Source: Grammothele lineata
Lineage: Eukaryota > Basidiomycota > Agaricomycetes > Polyporales > Polyporaceae
DNA: 64,000 bases
Direction of reading: 5' to 3'
NCBI GenBank assembly: GCA_002150815.3
Contig: NDFF03000398.1
Span: 434,001-498,000, forward strand
Under the pieces are notes generated by a model. That model saw only the letters and a list, made by a program, of their open reading frames with translations. It did not search any database and was not told where the DNA came from. This document shows positions 15,033-24,497 of the stretch, one piece after another (the first letter of the stretch is position 1; each line of letters opens with the position of its first letter). The position numbers and the translations under genes are program-made.

Positions 15033-16755
15033 ATGGCATCGTCTTTACTGTTTCTCAACGACGACCGTCTACGTCAAATCTTCTCTCATCTCAACCCCCG
15101 CGATGCGCTCAACGTTGCTCTCACTGCCTCTCATCTCCGTGTCCTCGCAATATCCGGTGTCTTGGCCAAAATATCATACGAACGGAAGGAGCACCTGCCG
15201 CGACTCCATCAGTACTTGACTAGCGTTGAGCCAGCGACCAATGTCGTCCGGGCGCATTACCTTCGCGAACTCAAACTAGGAGAACATGCGTTCACCAGGT
15301 TCATCGTTCTCGCACAAGTCATCTTCTCCAGGACAGTAGATGTATCTCAAGCGCATTTGCTTGCCGATATCCTCGGGCTCGCTTCCAACCTCCGCCACCT
15401 TCATTTGGTCGAGTTTTCTCCATCTATACACCAGGAACGCCGTATCATGTCCTCTATCTCCTCAATGACCCAACTTACGTCCCTTACTCTTCACGGCGTT
15501 GACAACAGCGATGTTATTGAATTGACAGGACTTCCGGCTTGCGTGCAGGAGCTCCACCTCTCTTACCGATTCATCCTGGAGTCTCGCACTCCCATCACGT
15601 TCGTTCCTCTTCTTACCATGCTCTCGACGCTCCAAGGGCTACGCTCCCTCACATTATGCGATTTCTTTCCTCCTTCTCCTTTACACGCTGAGCTGGCTCC
15701 GCTGTCGCCTCCATACCCAGTGATTCCACTCCTTCGCACTTTCAACGTCAATCGAGCTACGATCCACGTGCTCGACATCATCTCGTTGTTTCCGCGATTG
15801 CATTGCCTCTCCCTCAGCTGCGGGACTTTCACACCAACACCAGACATCGCTTCTCCAACTCAGTGGAGCCACCTCAATCAATGCACTATCAGCCTTTTAT
15901 GCGCCGTAGCGGAACAAATTGGCCGACGGTTCACGACAGCAGATCGAGTCATAATCTCATCTCCCTCGTATCAGATGAGCCAGGACGCCTGTCGTGTAGA
16001 CTCTCTATGGCGCGTGAATGGTAGTGAAGCCGTCCCTCGACTACTAGATCTTCTTCAAGCGATTAGGCCTACCGCACTCGCCCTGGAGCTGACAGTCACA
16101 CAAAAGGAGTTCTTGACGGGCGGAGTCACCATGTGGGACGAAATTGCGCGCGTAGCTCCGCACATCAGGTCTCTGCACCTGAATTTAGAACTGGAGCGGG
16201 AATCTACATACGTGGAGCCAGCGCATGTATATCCAGTGAGTCCTATGCACTACGAATCCGTTGATTGTGACTAAGCAACGTTTTACGTCCACTGGCTTGC
16301 AGGTCTCTATCTCTCCGAATGTAACGCAAAACCTCCCACCAGCTCTAGTACGGGCACTTTCCGTACTGCCCATAGTGCACCTGTGTTTCTCTGTGAAGCC
16401 AACCGGCCTGACATTGCTCAAAGACAAACAGTGTCGTATTGGACTGGAAACCGAGCACTCCGACCCACTAGTCAAAGTGTTGATCGAGGACGAGCTCAAG
16501 CGAGTACTGCTCCTGCGCGCCCTTCAGGAGAGCGTCGCGGAGGCGATTCCGTCTCTCGACTCTCTTATGCTCTTTTCCATCACGTCGATCGACACCTGCG
16601 ACTTCCTCGAACACTACGCGGTGCTGAGGCTCGGCCGATTTGGTGGAGGCGCCGATGGTCCACTGTGCGCTTCGGAAGTGGTGCCCCTTACGACTATCTT
16701 GGGTGACTATGCCGGATCACCAGCGAAAGTGGGAGTTACTGGGTGGTACGAATAA
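15033..16755 (+). CDS. F-box/leucine-rich protein, 3' end replaced by insertion (copy 1)
   Basis: F-box-type adaptor protein, normally the substrate-recognition part of an SCF ubiquitin ligase. The F-box lies at residues 1-40 (SLLFLNDDRLRQIFSHLNP), followed by irregular leucine-rich repeats (LTSLTLHGV, LRSLTLCDF, LHCLSLSCG, IRSLHLNLEL). The ATG at 15033 is chosen because the intact paralogue at 54347-56252 starts at the same codon; an in-frame ATG lies two codons upstream. A phase-0 intron at 16236-16302 matches the 67-bp intron of the paralogue. Similarity to that paralogue stops at 16661, inside the second exon, and the last 31 codons to the stop at 16755 come from foreign DNA. The missing end persists at 18880-19133. 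The product would be 551 residues against 594 and may be non-functional. Confidence 0.75.
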
Positions 16756-18879
16756 GAATGGTGAGATAGGGCGCGCTGATAGTAACTACTTATTGTCGAA
16801 GTTTTACCTTCCGCCAATTTCGGCGTTTATTCCATGAATCGGTACTACTTGAGCCTGGTGATTCTAAACATGTGTTCAACATGCAGGAAGCTCGCCGTAA
16901 CAGATCAAACACATGCTATAAGAACCTTCCCGAGCATATACTTCTAAGTTACATTCTCGCTATACTACCTAATAGTACCCGGAATGTTAGTCACCCCCAG
17001 TAGTGCATATCAGAATCGTTCGAACAAGCGAATCTCAGAACACACTACTTCCGTGCACGTAGGTAGTAGGACGCAAAGGATGTAGACAGGACGTCTCGGG
17101 GTGTGAAAAAGAGACAAAACTCACTGGCAGCACTTCGAAAGCCACGTCGTCTTGTGCTTGCGGCGGGCGAGCTCTTTCTCATAGTTGTGGTTCTTCTCGA
17201 GCCCGCTCTCGAAGAGACGGCCTGCGGTACGCCTGTCACTGGATCTGCTTATTTGAGGCCTCGACGTGACTATGGGCGAAGTCCTCCGCGTCGTCAATCG
17301 TAATGCTGTGCCCGCAGAAGGAAGCCGAGCGCGCCTTGTAGTCGCAGGGAGCTGCTCCTGGATCAGCGTGGTTAGGAACATGTTTAGCTCATGCAACGAC
17401 ATCTACTTGCCTTGTCTGCGTCCTCGAGCAGCGCCCTGCGGCGCATCGCGAACTCCTCTCTAAAATGCCACGTGCACGGCACGCCGACCATGGCCCGAAC
17501 CCTTTCCGACGCTCCACCGTCGACTGCCGTATTCTGACGCGCCTTATGTGCATTCATCCATCCCCTGCCACAACCTCGCTCGTTCGTGAGCGGCATGGCA
17601 GCGAAGCGTGCCGCCCTCGAGTCCATCTTCACGTTCGTGGGGAGCAGGTTCAGGTGCGGCATAATCTTCGTCTGTGTCACTTATTTCAGCACGGGCGCGG
17701 GGGTCATTCCCACCCCAGTCTCCGGGTCAGAGTACACCAAAGACGTAATGGCAGTCTCGGGGAACGGCATACTTGACGATGATGATGTAGACAAGAAGGG
17801 AGCAGAGGGGGATATAGCACAGATAGGGAACAAGGCTCAGCACGCGAAGGTGTCCAAGTCCGTCGCCCCGCAGCGCAAGACCTGCCCTTAAGCCGGGCTG
17901 ATCACGCGCGCGCAGCCTTGTCGTCTTGCCGCCCGACTCACCCGACACCTCGATTTCCCCTCTCCTCTTCCGCTCTCGTCCTCGTCTTTCAACGTTTGAA
18001 CGTTGCTACCGTGCAGCTCCCTCTATTTTCATAGACCACCTCGCACGCACGCTCTTAGAACAGTAAGTATGCGCTTTGTATGCTAGACAGTCACGGCACT
18101 CACAGGTACTGTAATATAGGTGCGCAAGGCTAGAAAGTCAACCCCGCTCCGGAGTGCAACAAGGACAGTGGGATTACTGCTGCTATTTCGCGTGAGTCAC
18201 TGAGTGTTCGCTTGTAGAGTATGGGGCATGAAGCATACTTACAGGTGTTAGAGTTGCACGTGAAGATGCCCAATGTTGCGGACAGGTACGGTTGCGACAA
18301 CAATATGGGTGTCAATGGTGCGCTGGTGGCTTAGACGTCTCGGAAGAAGTGGGCTGGGATAAGGAGGCTGACGGTGGTGGGTGGAGGTGGATATATGTGC
18401 GTACTATCATTTATGCCACGCAGCGCACCCCATGTCGAGCACGCTGGTGCTGTGCTGGTCTATTTCCATACCTGTATAATCCAGTAGCTTCAAAATATGA
18501 ATCCATTGCTTTTCCCCATTTCCGTGTTGTGAATCCCATTGTATGAAAATCCTATATCTATAGCGAAAAGTACCAGAAACGCTCAATAGGAACTAGCTGG
18601 AATAGGTAGGTGAAACTATCGACTTGAGGTAGCGATAGTCGCGTGTAGCATAAAGCACGACTATTTGCAACGCACGTGTGTAGTGAATCAATGTAGTGAA
18701 ATCGGAAAGTTATTGGGTGAACCTCCCCGTTTGATTCACTATGGTTACTCAACGTTTTCACCCGGCGCCTCTGCCCACATCTTAGTCGATTTCCCCATAT
18801 CCCACCGCATTGTTCACTGGTTTCGACATAGTGAATTTACTAAACGTTTTCACTATGTAGTAGGCGTACAGAGCGTCTG
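16662..18879. mobile_element. 2.2 kb insertion splitting the F-box gene
   Basis: The tract is defined by comparison with the intact paralogue: its sequence reads through from GATGGTCC to AACGACAC, whereas here the two halves are 2,218 bp apart. No convincing terminal inverted repeat or target-site duplication is visible at the junctions. The interior mixes an AT-rich part (16770-17050), a GC-rich part (17050-18000) with open frames on both strands that I cannot assign, and a palindrome-rich right end (18680-18860). No transposase, reverse transcriptase or integrase motif is recognisable. It is probably a non-autonomous or decayed element, possibly more than one nested. Confidence 0.55.
18680..18860. 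repeat. Palindrome cluster with TAGTGAA motif
   Basis: TAGTGAATCAA (18681-18691) is repeated inverted as TTGATTCACTA (18731-18741), and CATAGTGAA (18827-18835) pairs with TTCACTATG (18849-18857). At least five copies of the TAGTGAA core lie in 180 bp, as in MITE ends or transposase-binding arrays. Confidence 0.55.
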
Positions 18880-19133
18880 AACGACACTATGCCCGAGCTG
18901 ACAGAACTCGCATCCGGCTGGCCTCATCCTGAACGGTGGTGGCGTATCGACCGGGATCGACCCGGTGGCCATGCCACGATGACCGTTGTTCCGAATGACA
19001 AAGGACAGCGAGCATGCGAATTCATCGAGAGTTCTGACTTCATCGCTCATCCCGAAAGGTCGGATGGTAGGTTCCCACGACAATCCCCCTCACAAATCAC
19101 ATTACTCATCACATCTCTGCAGACCTGTTCTGA
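18880..19133 (+). pseudogene. Displaced 3' end of the F-box gene (copy 1)
   Basis: From 18880 the sequence again matches the C-terminus of the F-box paralogue at 54347-56252: residues around ELTELASGWPHPERWWRIDR and NDKGQRACEFIESSDFIAHP correspond almost one to one. The last small intron is also kept (19067-19122, GTAGG...CTGCAG, 56 bp against 54 bp in the paralogue), leading to a stop at 19131-19133. There is no F-box or promoter of its own. This is the tail of the gene starting at 15033, cut off by the 16662-18879 insertion. Translation as a separate protein is unlikely. Confidence 0.8.
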
Positions 19134-19380
19134 GTCCGAGTCAACTGAATTCATGAAGTCGTTTCTCCAGCAACATACAAGAACTCGTTCATCGGAGCTT
19201 GTCGTTGAGATTACAGCGGGTAGGGATCCAGTACCTTGATGATATCGTGGACGATGGACCTATAAAATGCGTTTCGAATGGTTCGCTGATCAACCCGCCG
19301 CGGGCCCACTAGTAGTGGAAGTTCAACGATCGCCTTGTATGTCGAGTTCAAACTTCAGGAAACTTATGGGTTCGGAAGGA

Positions 19381-19404
19381 CATCAGGAATATGTCACTTG
19401 TCTT
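19381..19404 (+). repeat. Left terminal inverted repeat
   Basis: Begins CATCAGGAATATGTCACTTG and is identical over 24 bp to the reverse complement of 20493-20516. It is followed by a G-run and the first GGGCTT repeat. Confidence 0.85.
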
Positions 19405-19700
19405 GGGGGGGCTTGACAAGGCCCCCAAGGCCCATAAGCCCATAAGCCCCCATAAGCCCACCGGCTTTAGCAGACAAGTGGGGTGGTACCACCAGGACAG
19501 CTCCGGGCTTATAAGGGCTTGAGCAAGCCCTCTAAGCCCAGTTTTAAGCCCATTTCAAGACCATTGAAAGCTTCAATGGCTAGTAGGGGAAAAAAAGAAA
19601 TTTATTGACATAGCATATTGTGTATATAGAGGTGTACATTCTATTAGCAACATATGGCAAAAGTAAGTGCTTGGAAGCCAATCAAAAAGATTCCAAAAAG

Positions 19701-19798
19701 GGGCACCTGCCTGAATTGAACCATCAACTTCATGCATTTCACCATCATGTTACATGCAGTTGACAACTGCATATGCAAGTCCACTATGCCACTTGGCC
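19701..19798 (-). other. tRNA-like/SINE-like segment inside the TIR element
   Basis: Read on the minus strand, the segment has an A-box-like TGGCATAGTGG near its 5' end and a B-box-like GGTTCAATTC (19712-19721 on the + strand) about 65 bp later, followed by CAGGCAGGTGCCCC. Between them is a perfect palindrome TGCAGTTGACAACTGCA. Acceptor-stem pairing is poor, so it is not a working tRNA; it looks like a degenerate tRNA or tRNA-derived retroposon carried by the element. Confidence 0.5.
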
Positions 19799-20492
19799 TT
19801 GCATATACCTTAACCTACCACATATTTATCACCAATGGAGCATGTTGGACTTAGATAATGTTGAAGCATGCTAGCTGTAGTCTACACCCTTTCATTGCAT
19901 ACATAGCTTCAAGCTTCATACCTTTGTACATACTTCTACATTCTACTTACATAACTATTAGTCACAAATGTTGAATGCTTTATTAAGCATACAGCTACAA
20001 CTTGTTATTGAGATAGTAGGTGGTTGCTATCCATACCACTACTGATATAATAGCATATCCTTTCCTCTACATTGAGTTGGCTGACTAGTGTGTCATCTAA
20101 CCTGTTCAATCATTAGAACTGAGTCTTTACTTCAAATATAGAGGGGTGTTGATAGGCTCCCAAATCACACAAAGTGTTTAGTACACACTCATTCATTAGA
20201 TACTAAACATTATATTTGCCTATGTCAATCTGCATTGTTCTCCTATACCTGTATAGCTTTACTAAATTCTTTCACAACAGTATACCAGCCTAGATTTAAC
20301 TTACACTGATATAGAACTACATATAAGCCCTCTTCAAGACCCACTCCAGACAGATGTGCTAGCCTTCAAGACATCAAGGTTTTTCATAAGCCCAATAAGC
20401 CTGCAAGCCTCTCAGACCTATCTAAGCCCAGGGCTTACATCTCAAGCCCAAGGCTTGGACATAAGCCCTGGGCTTTCACTCAAGCCCTGCCT

Positions 20493-20516
20493 AAGACAAG
20501 TGACATATTCCTGATG
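20493..20516 (-). repeat. Right terminal inverted repeat
   Basis: Reverse complement of the left terminal repeat, ending CATATTCCTGATG. Inside it comes CAAGCCCTGCCT, matching the left subterminal GGGGCTTGA apart from small differences. Confidence 0.85.
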
Positions 20517-20933
20517 CGAATATCTACTTGTACCTCGAACAGAGAATGAAACACCAGAAACCGAAAGGAATTTGATTGACTCAGAAACGTATTGTCGTAC
20601 AGATCTCTGGTCATGAAGTGGTGGTTTGTTTGGTGGGCAGAGTATGCGGGTCTGAATAGAGGTTTATGGCCTAGGAACTAACACTGTAGTGATCCCGAGC
20701 GATCCGCGACAACAGATGAATCATGATGAAACGGACGTTATATTCGCGAATTTGGCAGAACTCACGAATACGAGGTTATGAATTCCTCCAGCAAACGGCG
20801 AACGTGGGATGACGTTGCTGCATATCTCACTGCGAAAGACTGAGGAGGTACAGTCAAGAGGGTACGTGTTCAGTTCATTGTAGTCTAGAATGAGCTCGAG
20901 AGACGTACCGGTATACTGCATTGTCCAAGACAC
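20517..20933. other. Intergenic right of the TIR element
   Basis: A 70-codon open frame on the minus strand (20721-20933) abuts the next predicted ORF but resembles nothing known. No other signal is seen. Confidence 0.4.
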
Positions 20934-21215
20934 CTACTTAGCGAGGCGCATGCTGCGGCGTAACGGTTTATGGTCCAGGGAGGTCTGGTCAGCCGCCGGG
21001 AACACAGGAACAGATGTAGCTGGAGGGGTCACTGCGGACGTTGTTGTCGACTGGGTTGAAAGAGAGGCGTTCGAGGAACCGGAGGACGACGTTGACTTCC
21101 TTTTGGGAGCTGTACCAGAGCTTTTGGCTGCCCGACGATGAAGGGAGCGACCCATTTGGTGAGTCAGAAACGAACTTGAGATGGTGAAGGAACTTGAACG
21201 CCTCGGAGTTGGCAA
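20934..21215 (-). CDS. Hypothetical small basic Ser/Thr-rich protein
   Basis: An intronless frame of 93 codons. The product starts MPTPRRSSSF, has a low-complexity Ser/Thr/Ala middle (SSSGSSNASLSTQSTTTS) and basic patches at both ends (RRAAKSSGTAPKRK; PLRRSMRLAK). It has no recognisable domain, signal peptide or membrane segment. The basic ends would suit a nuclear or nucleic-acid-associated peptide, but this is only inference. It lies about 370 bp beyond the end of the MLKL-like gene on the same strand. It may be a real orphan gene, a remnant exon, or chance; I cannot decide from sequence alone. Confidence 0.25.
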   Translation of the reverse strand: MPTPRRSSSFTISSSFLTHQMGRSLHRRAAKSSGTAPKRKSTSSSGSSNASLSTQSTTTSAVTPPATSVPVFPAADQTSLDHKPLRRSMRLAK

Positions 21216-21585
21216 CGGCCGTTTCCGCAGTTAGACACGTGTAGTATCCACGAGGCCTTGCACAGGCACCGGTTGAGCACGTTCACAGACATTGCCGCTT
21301 TCCGGCGTTTCGCTGTACCCGATCTTGTTGCCCAAGAAAGCACAATCGTTTAACACAAGTCGCCGTAACTCGTGACATTGACGAGATACCAACAAAATAT
21401 TCAAACAAATTCGAAACGCGTCGAGTCCTCAGTCTGACTCTGATCTTGTCGTAAACGATTCAGATACATGAGAACCTCCGCCTCAAATGTAGACACACGG
21501 ACATAGTTGTGGGTGACGCTGTAAAATGGCATTAGATCAGCATACGATGAATCTCAGAGATTAGCGATGTAAATAGACCGGCATG
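21216..21585. other. Intergenic, 3' side of the MLKL-like gene
   Basis: Probable 3' UTR of the minus-strand gene ending at 21586. No gene or repeat is seen. Confidence 0.45.
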
Positions 21586-24189
21586 TCAACTCGACTCCTG
21601 GAAGCAGAATCTCCGGCCATGGGCCACGCGCCGGCTCGGAGGCCAAGGACCAGTATCCCCAAGGATTATGCGCTTCTCCGGTGGGGAGCAACGGTAGTTG
21701 ATGAAAGTACACTTCCGAGACAACGATCTCTGGGCAAAAGGAGTGTAAGCTGCTCGGAAACATAACAATTGATAAAATACAGGCACACCTTCGTCCGATT
21801 CATTTTCAAGAACGAGAGCCCCAGCGTAATGAAATATTTCCTCGACTAGTGGAGAATCCATATTGTTAGGGCAACCGTTCTACTAAATCAATAATGTTCA
21901 ACTCACACACGACTATCTGGTGGAGCTCAAGCTCATGCTCCTTCGCGACGGCCTCAGCATGATTCCAGAAGAAGTCGTGGTACTCGGCATCGTCAGGCAG
22001 TGTGCGCACGACGGCAATTTCTTCTAACAGACTATTGAGCTCTCGGCGGAATTCGCTTAAGTCGAAGAAATGGCTACGAAAATTGAGCACCGAAGGCGAG
22101 TCGATTATTATAGAGATCACTCACCAGACGACCTCGTTCGACCACGGATAGTCGCGCGCTGGACGCCGATCGCCGCCTTCCATACGGCTAAGGAAAAAGG
22201 TAGAGATCTTTCCCGTGGGTTGTATACGATCGTAGATATGCCCTAGCCTCACAAACACCTCATTCCCGTCCTGTCGCTGGACGTAGCCATAATCTCCCCA
22301 CCGTGCATTAATGCCGCTCTGGAACTGGTGAGACGCCCACAATTTCGCGAGAGGAGACTGAAGGTACGGGTTTAGATGGGCAGGCTTAGTCTTCTCTCCG
22401 TGTCGACGAAGGAGTGAAAGTAGAGAGGATGCCTGTGTCTCTATGTCTTCATCGTCCGCAAAATCTGATAAGGCTGAGTCAGTGTACTAGGACGAACTTA
22501 AGCAGGACGTCATCGCACAAACCTCTTCCTGGTGATAATGCCCCATGTTCCTGACGAAGTGCGTCGTGTATTCAGCGAGAATAGAAACCGAAGTTATGCT
22601 AGACTCACCTCGTCGTAGAGTTTGCGAAGACGATACTGGAAGCATCCTAGGTTTGAGTCGGTGAAATCTTCTGCTTCGATGATCAGTCGTGAACTCTCGC
22701 CAAGCATCGCGGATGGGAGGCATTCATCATGACTATGGCACTGCTGGTCGGGAAGAGTCATCGACAATATTGGGAATACCGGTTGACCATTTCTACTGAC
22801 CTCGTTCACGGGGAGACCGTGGTCTTCAACGTAACGATACGCATTCTACAAAATCGTTAGAATCGCGATAGGACCGAACGAAGATATATCTACCAACTTG
22901 GTAGTCAATAATCTATGTCTTAGTTAGCGGGAACGGGTCACACGATGAAAGAAGTAAGACGAACGTGTTGCAACCATAGCATTAGACGACTACCGATGTC
23001 CTGGCCTCGGAATTGGTTCAGAAGTGGACTCATCCCTTGACCGACTATCAATAAGACTATCGGTGAATTGTACAAGAGCCGCACCTGCGTCTATGACGTA
23101 GAACCGATCTGGGAGGGAAGGATGGGAGTATCCAATAACCTGTGCGATTTGTGGATGATGACTAGAGACAAGCGTGTCAGGCCACGTTAAATCCCAGCGG
23201 CGGATGTGCACCCACAGGTTAGGGTGGTACGTCACAAGCGATCTATGTTCCGCCTGAACAGAAGAGGTCAGCCGAAGTCGAAGTAAGAGGCAGATAATGT
23301 TTACTAGTAAACGCTTCGTCACAGTGCGGACGATTACAGCACGACCATCCCATTGTGCTTCCCATTCATCGCCCACATGATTCCCCTGCACGGTATACTT
23401 TCCGCGTACACGACGACACCTAAGATCGGCCCATCGGAATAGTCGAAGCTAAGAGACTCGTCAGTTCTGATTCCTACTCGGGCTACGACGCGGGTACCTG
23501 CGAGCGGTCGTCGTACACGGCCTGGCGCTCCATCTTCATTCGGAGCGCGATCAGACATGCAGTCTAGATATGTGCCACGTAAATAAGCAGTGTACACGTC
23601 GCGCAAAGAACATACATCGAAGGAGCGCCATGCGCTGTCGAGCGCATCGGTGTGGTCGTCCAGCATCCCTGCGATTGACGCTTGGTGGATGAAGCGGTTG
23701 AGGTGCCCGCGTCTGAGCTGTTTCTCTACGTCTTTACGAATACGTACGATCAATCTGCATTAAAGTAGTTAACATCCCTGTAGCGTATCCCGGATTGCGA
23801 CGCTTACACTTGAAGCTCAGCTAAGCTAAGTCGCAGCATCTCGTCTATCGCGCCCGAATCGGACGCGAGCGACTCGTCTATGTGAATCGAGAGCTCTCCC
23901 ACCCGTCGCGCAAGACGGATGTAACGCTCTCTGTCACCACTGATCTTCTGCTCGCAGATTCGGATGGGGATATACCATCAAAATCAGCGCGAACTATCTG
24001 AGCAGGAACGAATCGGAATGTACATACTTCTAACGACCTCGCGAGGCCGAGCGCTCCGCTCACGATACCGCTGAAGAAGGGGACGGCGGACACAAGGTTG
24101 GACGTTGCTTCGAGCACCTCGAGAGCGGCGACCAGGCTCGCGAGACCATCCCTCTGATCAGCACCCCGAAAAGCAGTGACCCTTTTCAT
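21586..24189 (-). CDS. MLKL/HeLo-like N-terminal domain protein with kinase-like region
   Basis: Multi-exon gene; exon 1 is 24028-24189 (MKRVTAFRG...), exon 2 23808-23947, then roughly ten more to the TGA at 21586. Residues 1-150 read as an amphipathic four-helix bundle of the MLKL_NTD/HeLo-like kind common in Agaricomycetes: a glycine-rich hydrophobic stretch (SAVPFFSGIVSGALGLARSL), then ISGDRERYIRLARRVGEL and a KDVEKQLRRGHLNRFIHQAS helix. A segment resembling a kinase N-lobe follows (LRLFRWADLR, GDEWEAQWDGRAVIVR, HHPQIAQVIGYSHPSLPDRF); the VAIK-type lysine seems replaced, and I see no clear HRD or DFG, so a pseudokinase is possible. The C-terminal third (GDYGYVQRQDGNEVFVRLGHI) is unassigned. 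In animals and plants such bundles permeabilise membranes during necrotic cell death; that role here is inference. Mid-gene exon borders are tentative. Confidence 0.6.
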
Positions 24190-24497
24190 GATCTAGGAAG
24201 ATCCTGTTACAAGACGCGTTGATCAGTAATCTGTTAGCACATAACAGAGGCTACCCATACTCTCTTGCCTTGGAAGTTAGCAGGATACACCCACGATCTG
24301 TAACGGGAACAAAATGAGAGGAAAGAATGAAATGACCACTAGCGCCCAACCACCTCGAGGCTTCCGTTCACGTAAGTAAACAGCACACCGCCCCGCACAG
24401 CAACGGCAATGTTACGCGCACCGGCGTTTCTCAAGATGTGAGCTGGATGAAAATAATGATACGGCCGTACAAACGGTACACGATACTCGCAAACCCC
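24190..24497. other. Short gap between MLKL-like gene and ATM1
   Basis: Both neighbours are on the minus strand, so this holds the ATM1 3' UTR and the promoter of the MLKL-like gene. No feature is evident. Confidence 0.4.

Larger units (their letters stand above)
19381..20516. mobile_element. 1.1 kb non-autonomous TIR element with AAGCCC subterminal repeats
   Basis: The ends are perfect 24-bp terminal inverted repeats, with weaker pairing to about 36 bp. Inside both ends lie clusters of AAGCCC/GGGCTT hexamers, at least 20 in all, within about 170 bp on each side, resembling subterminal transposase-binding repeats of hAT- or CACTA-like elements. The core (19580-20330) is markedly AT-rich against the GC-rich flanks and has no open frame longer than about 60 codons, so it encodes no transposase. 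A tRNA-like segment sits at 19701-19798. No target-site duplication is obvious (flanks AAGGA and CGAAT). Confidence 0.8.

Noticed and set aside
17384..17948. Minus-strand frames inside the 2.2 kb insertion as a transposon gene
   Set aside because: No transposase, helicase, integrase or reverse-transcriptase motif; frames do not join convincingly.
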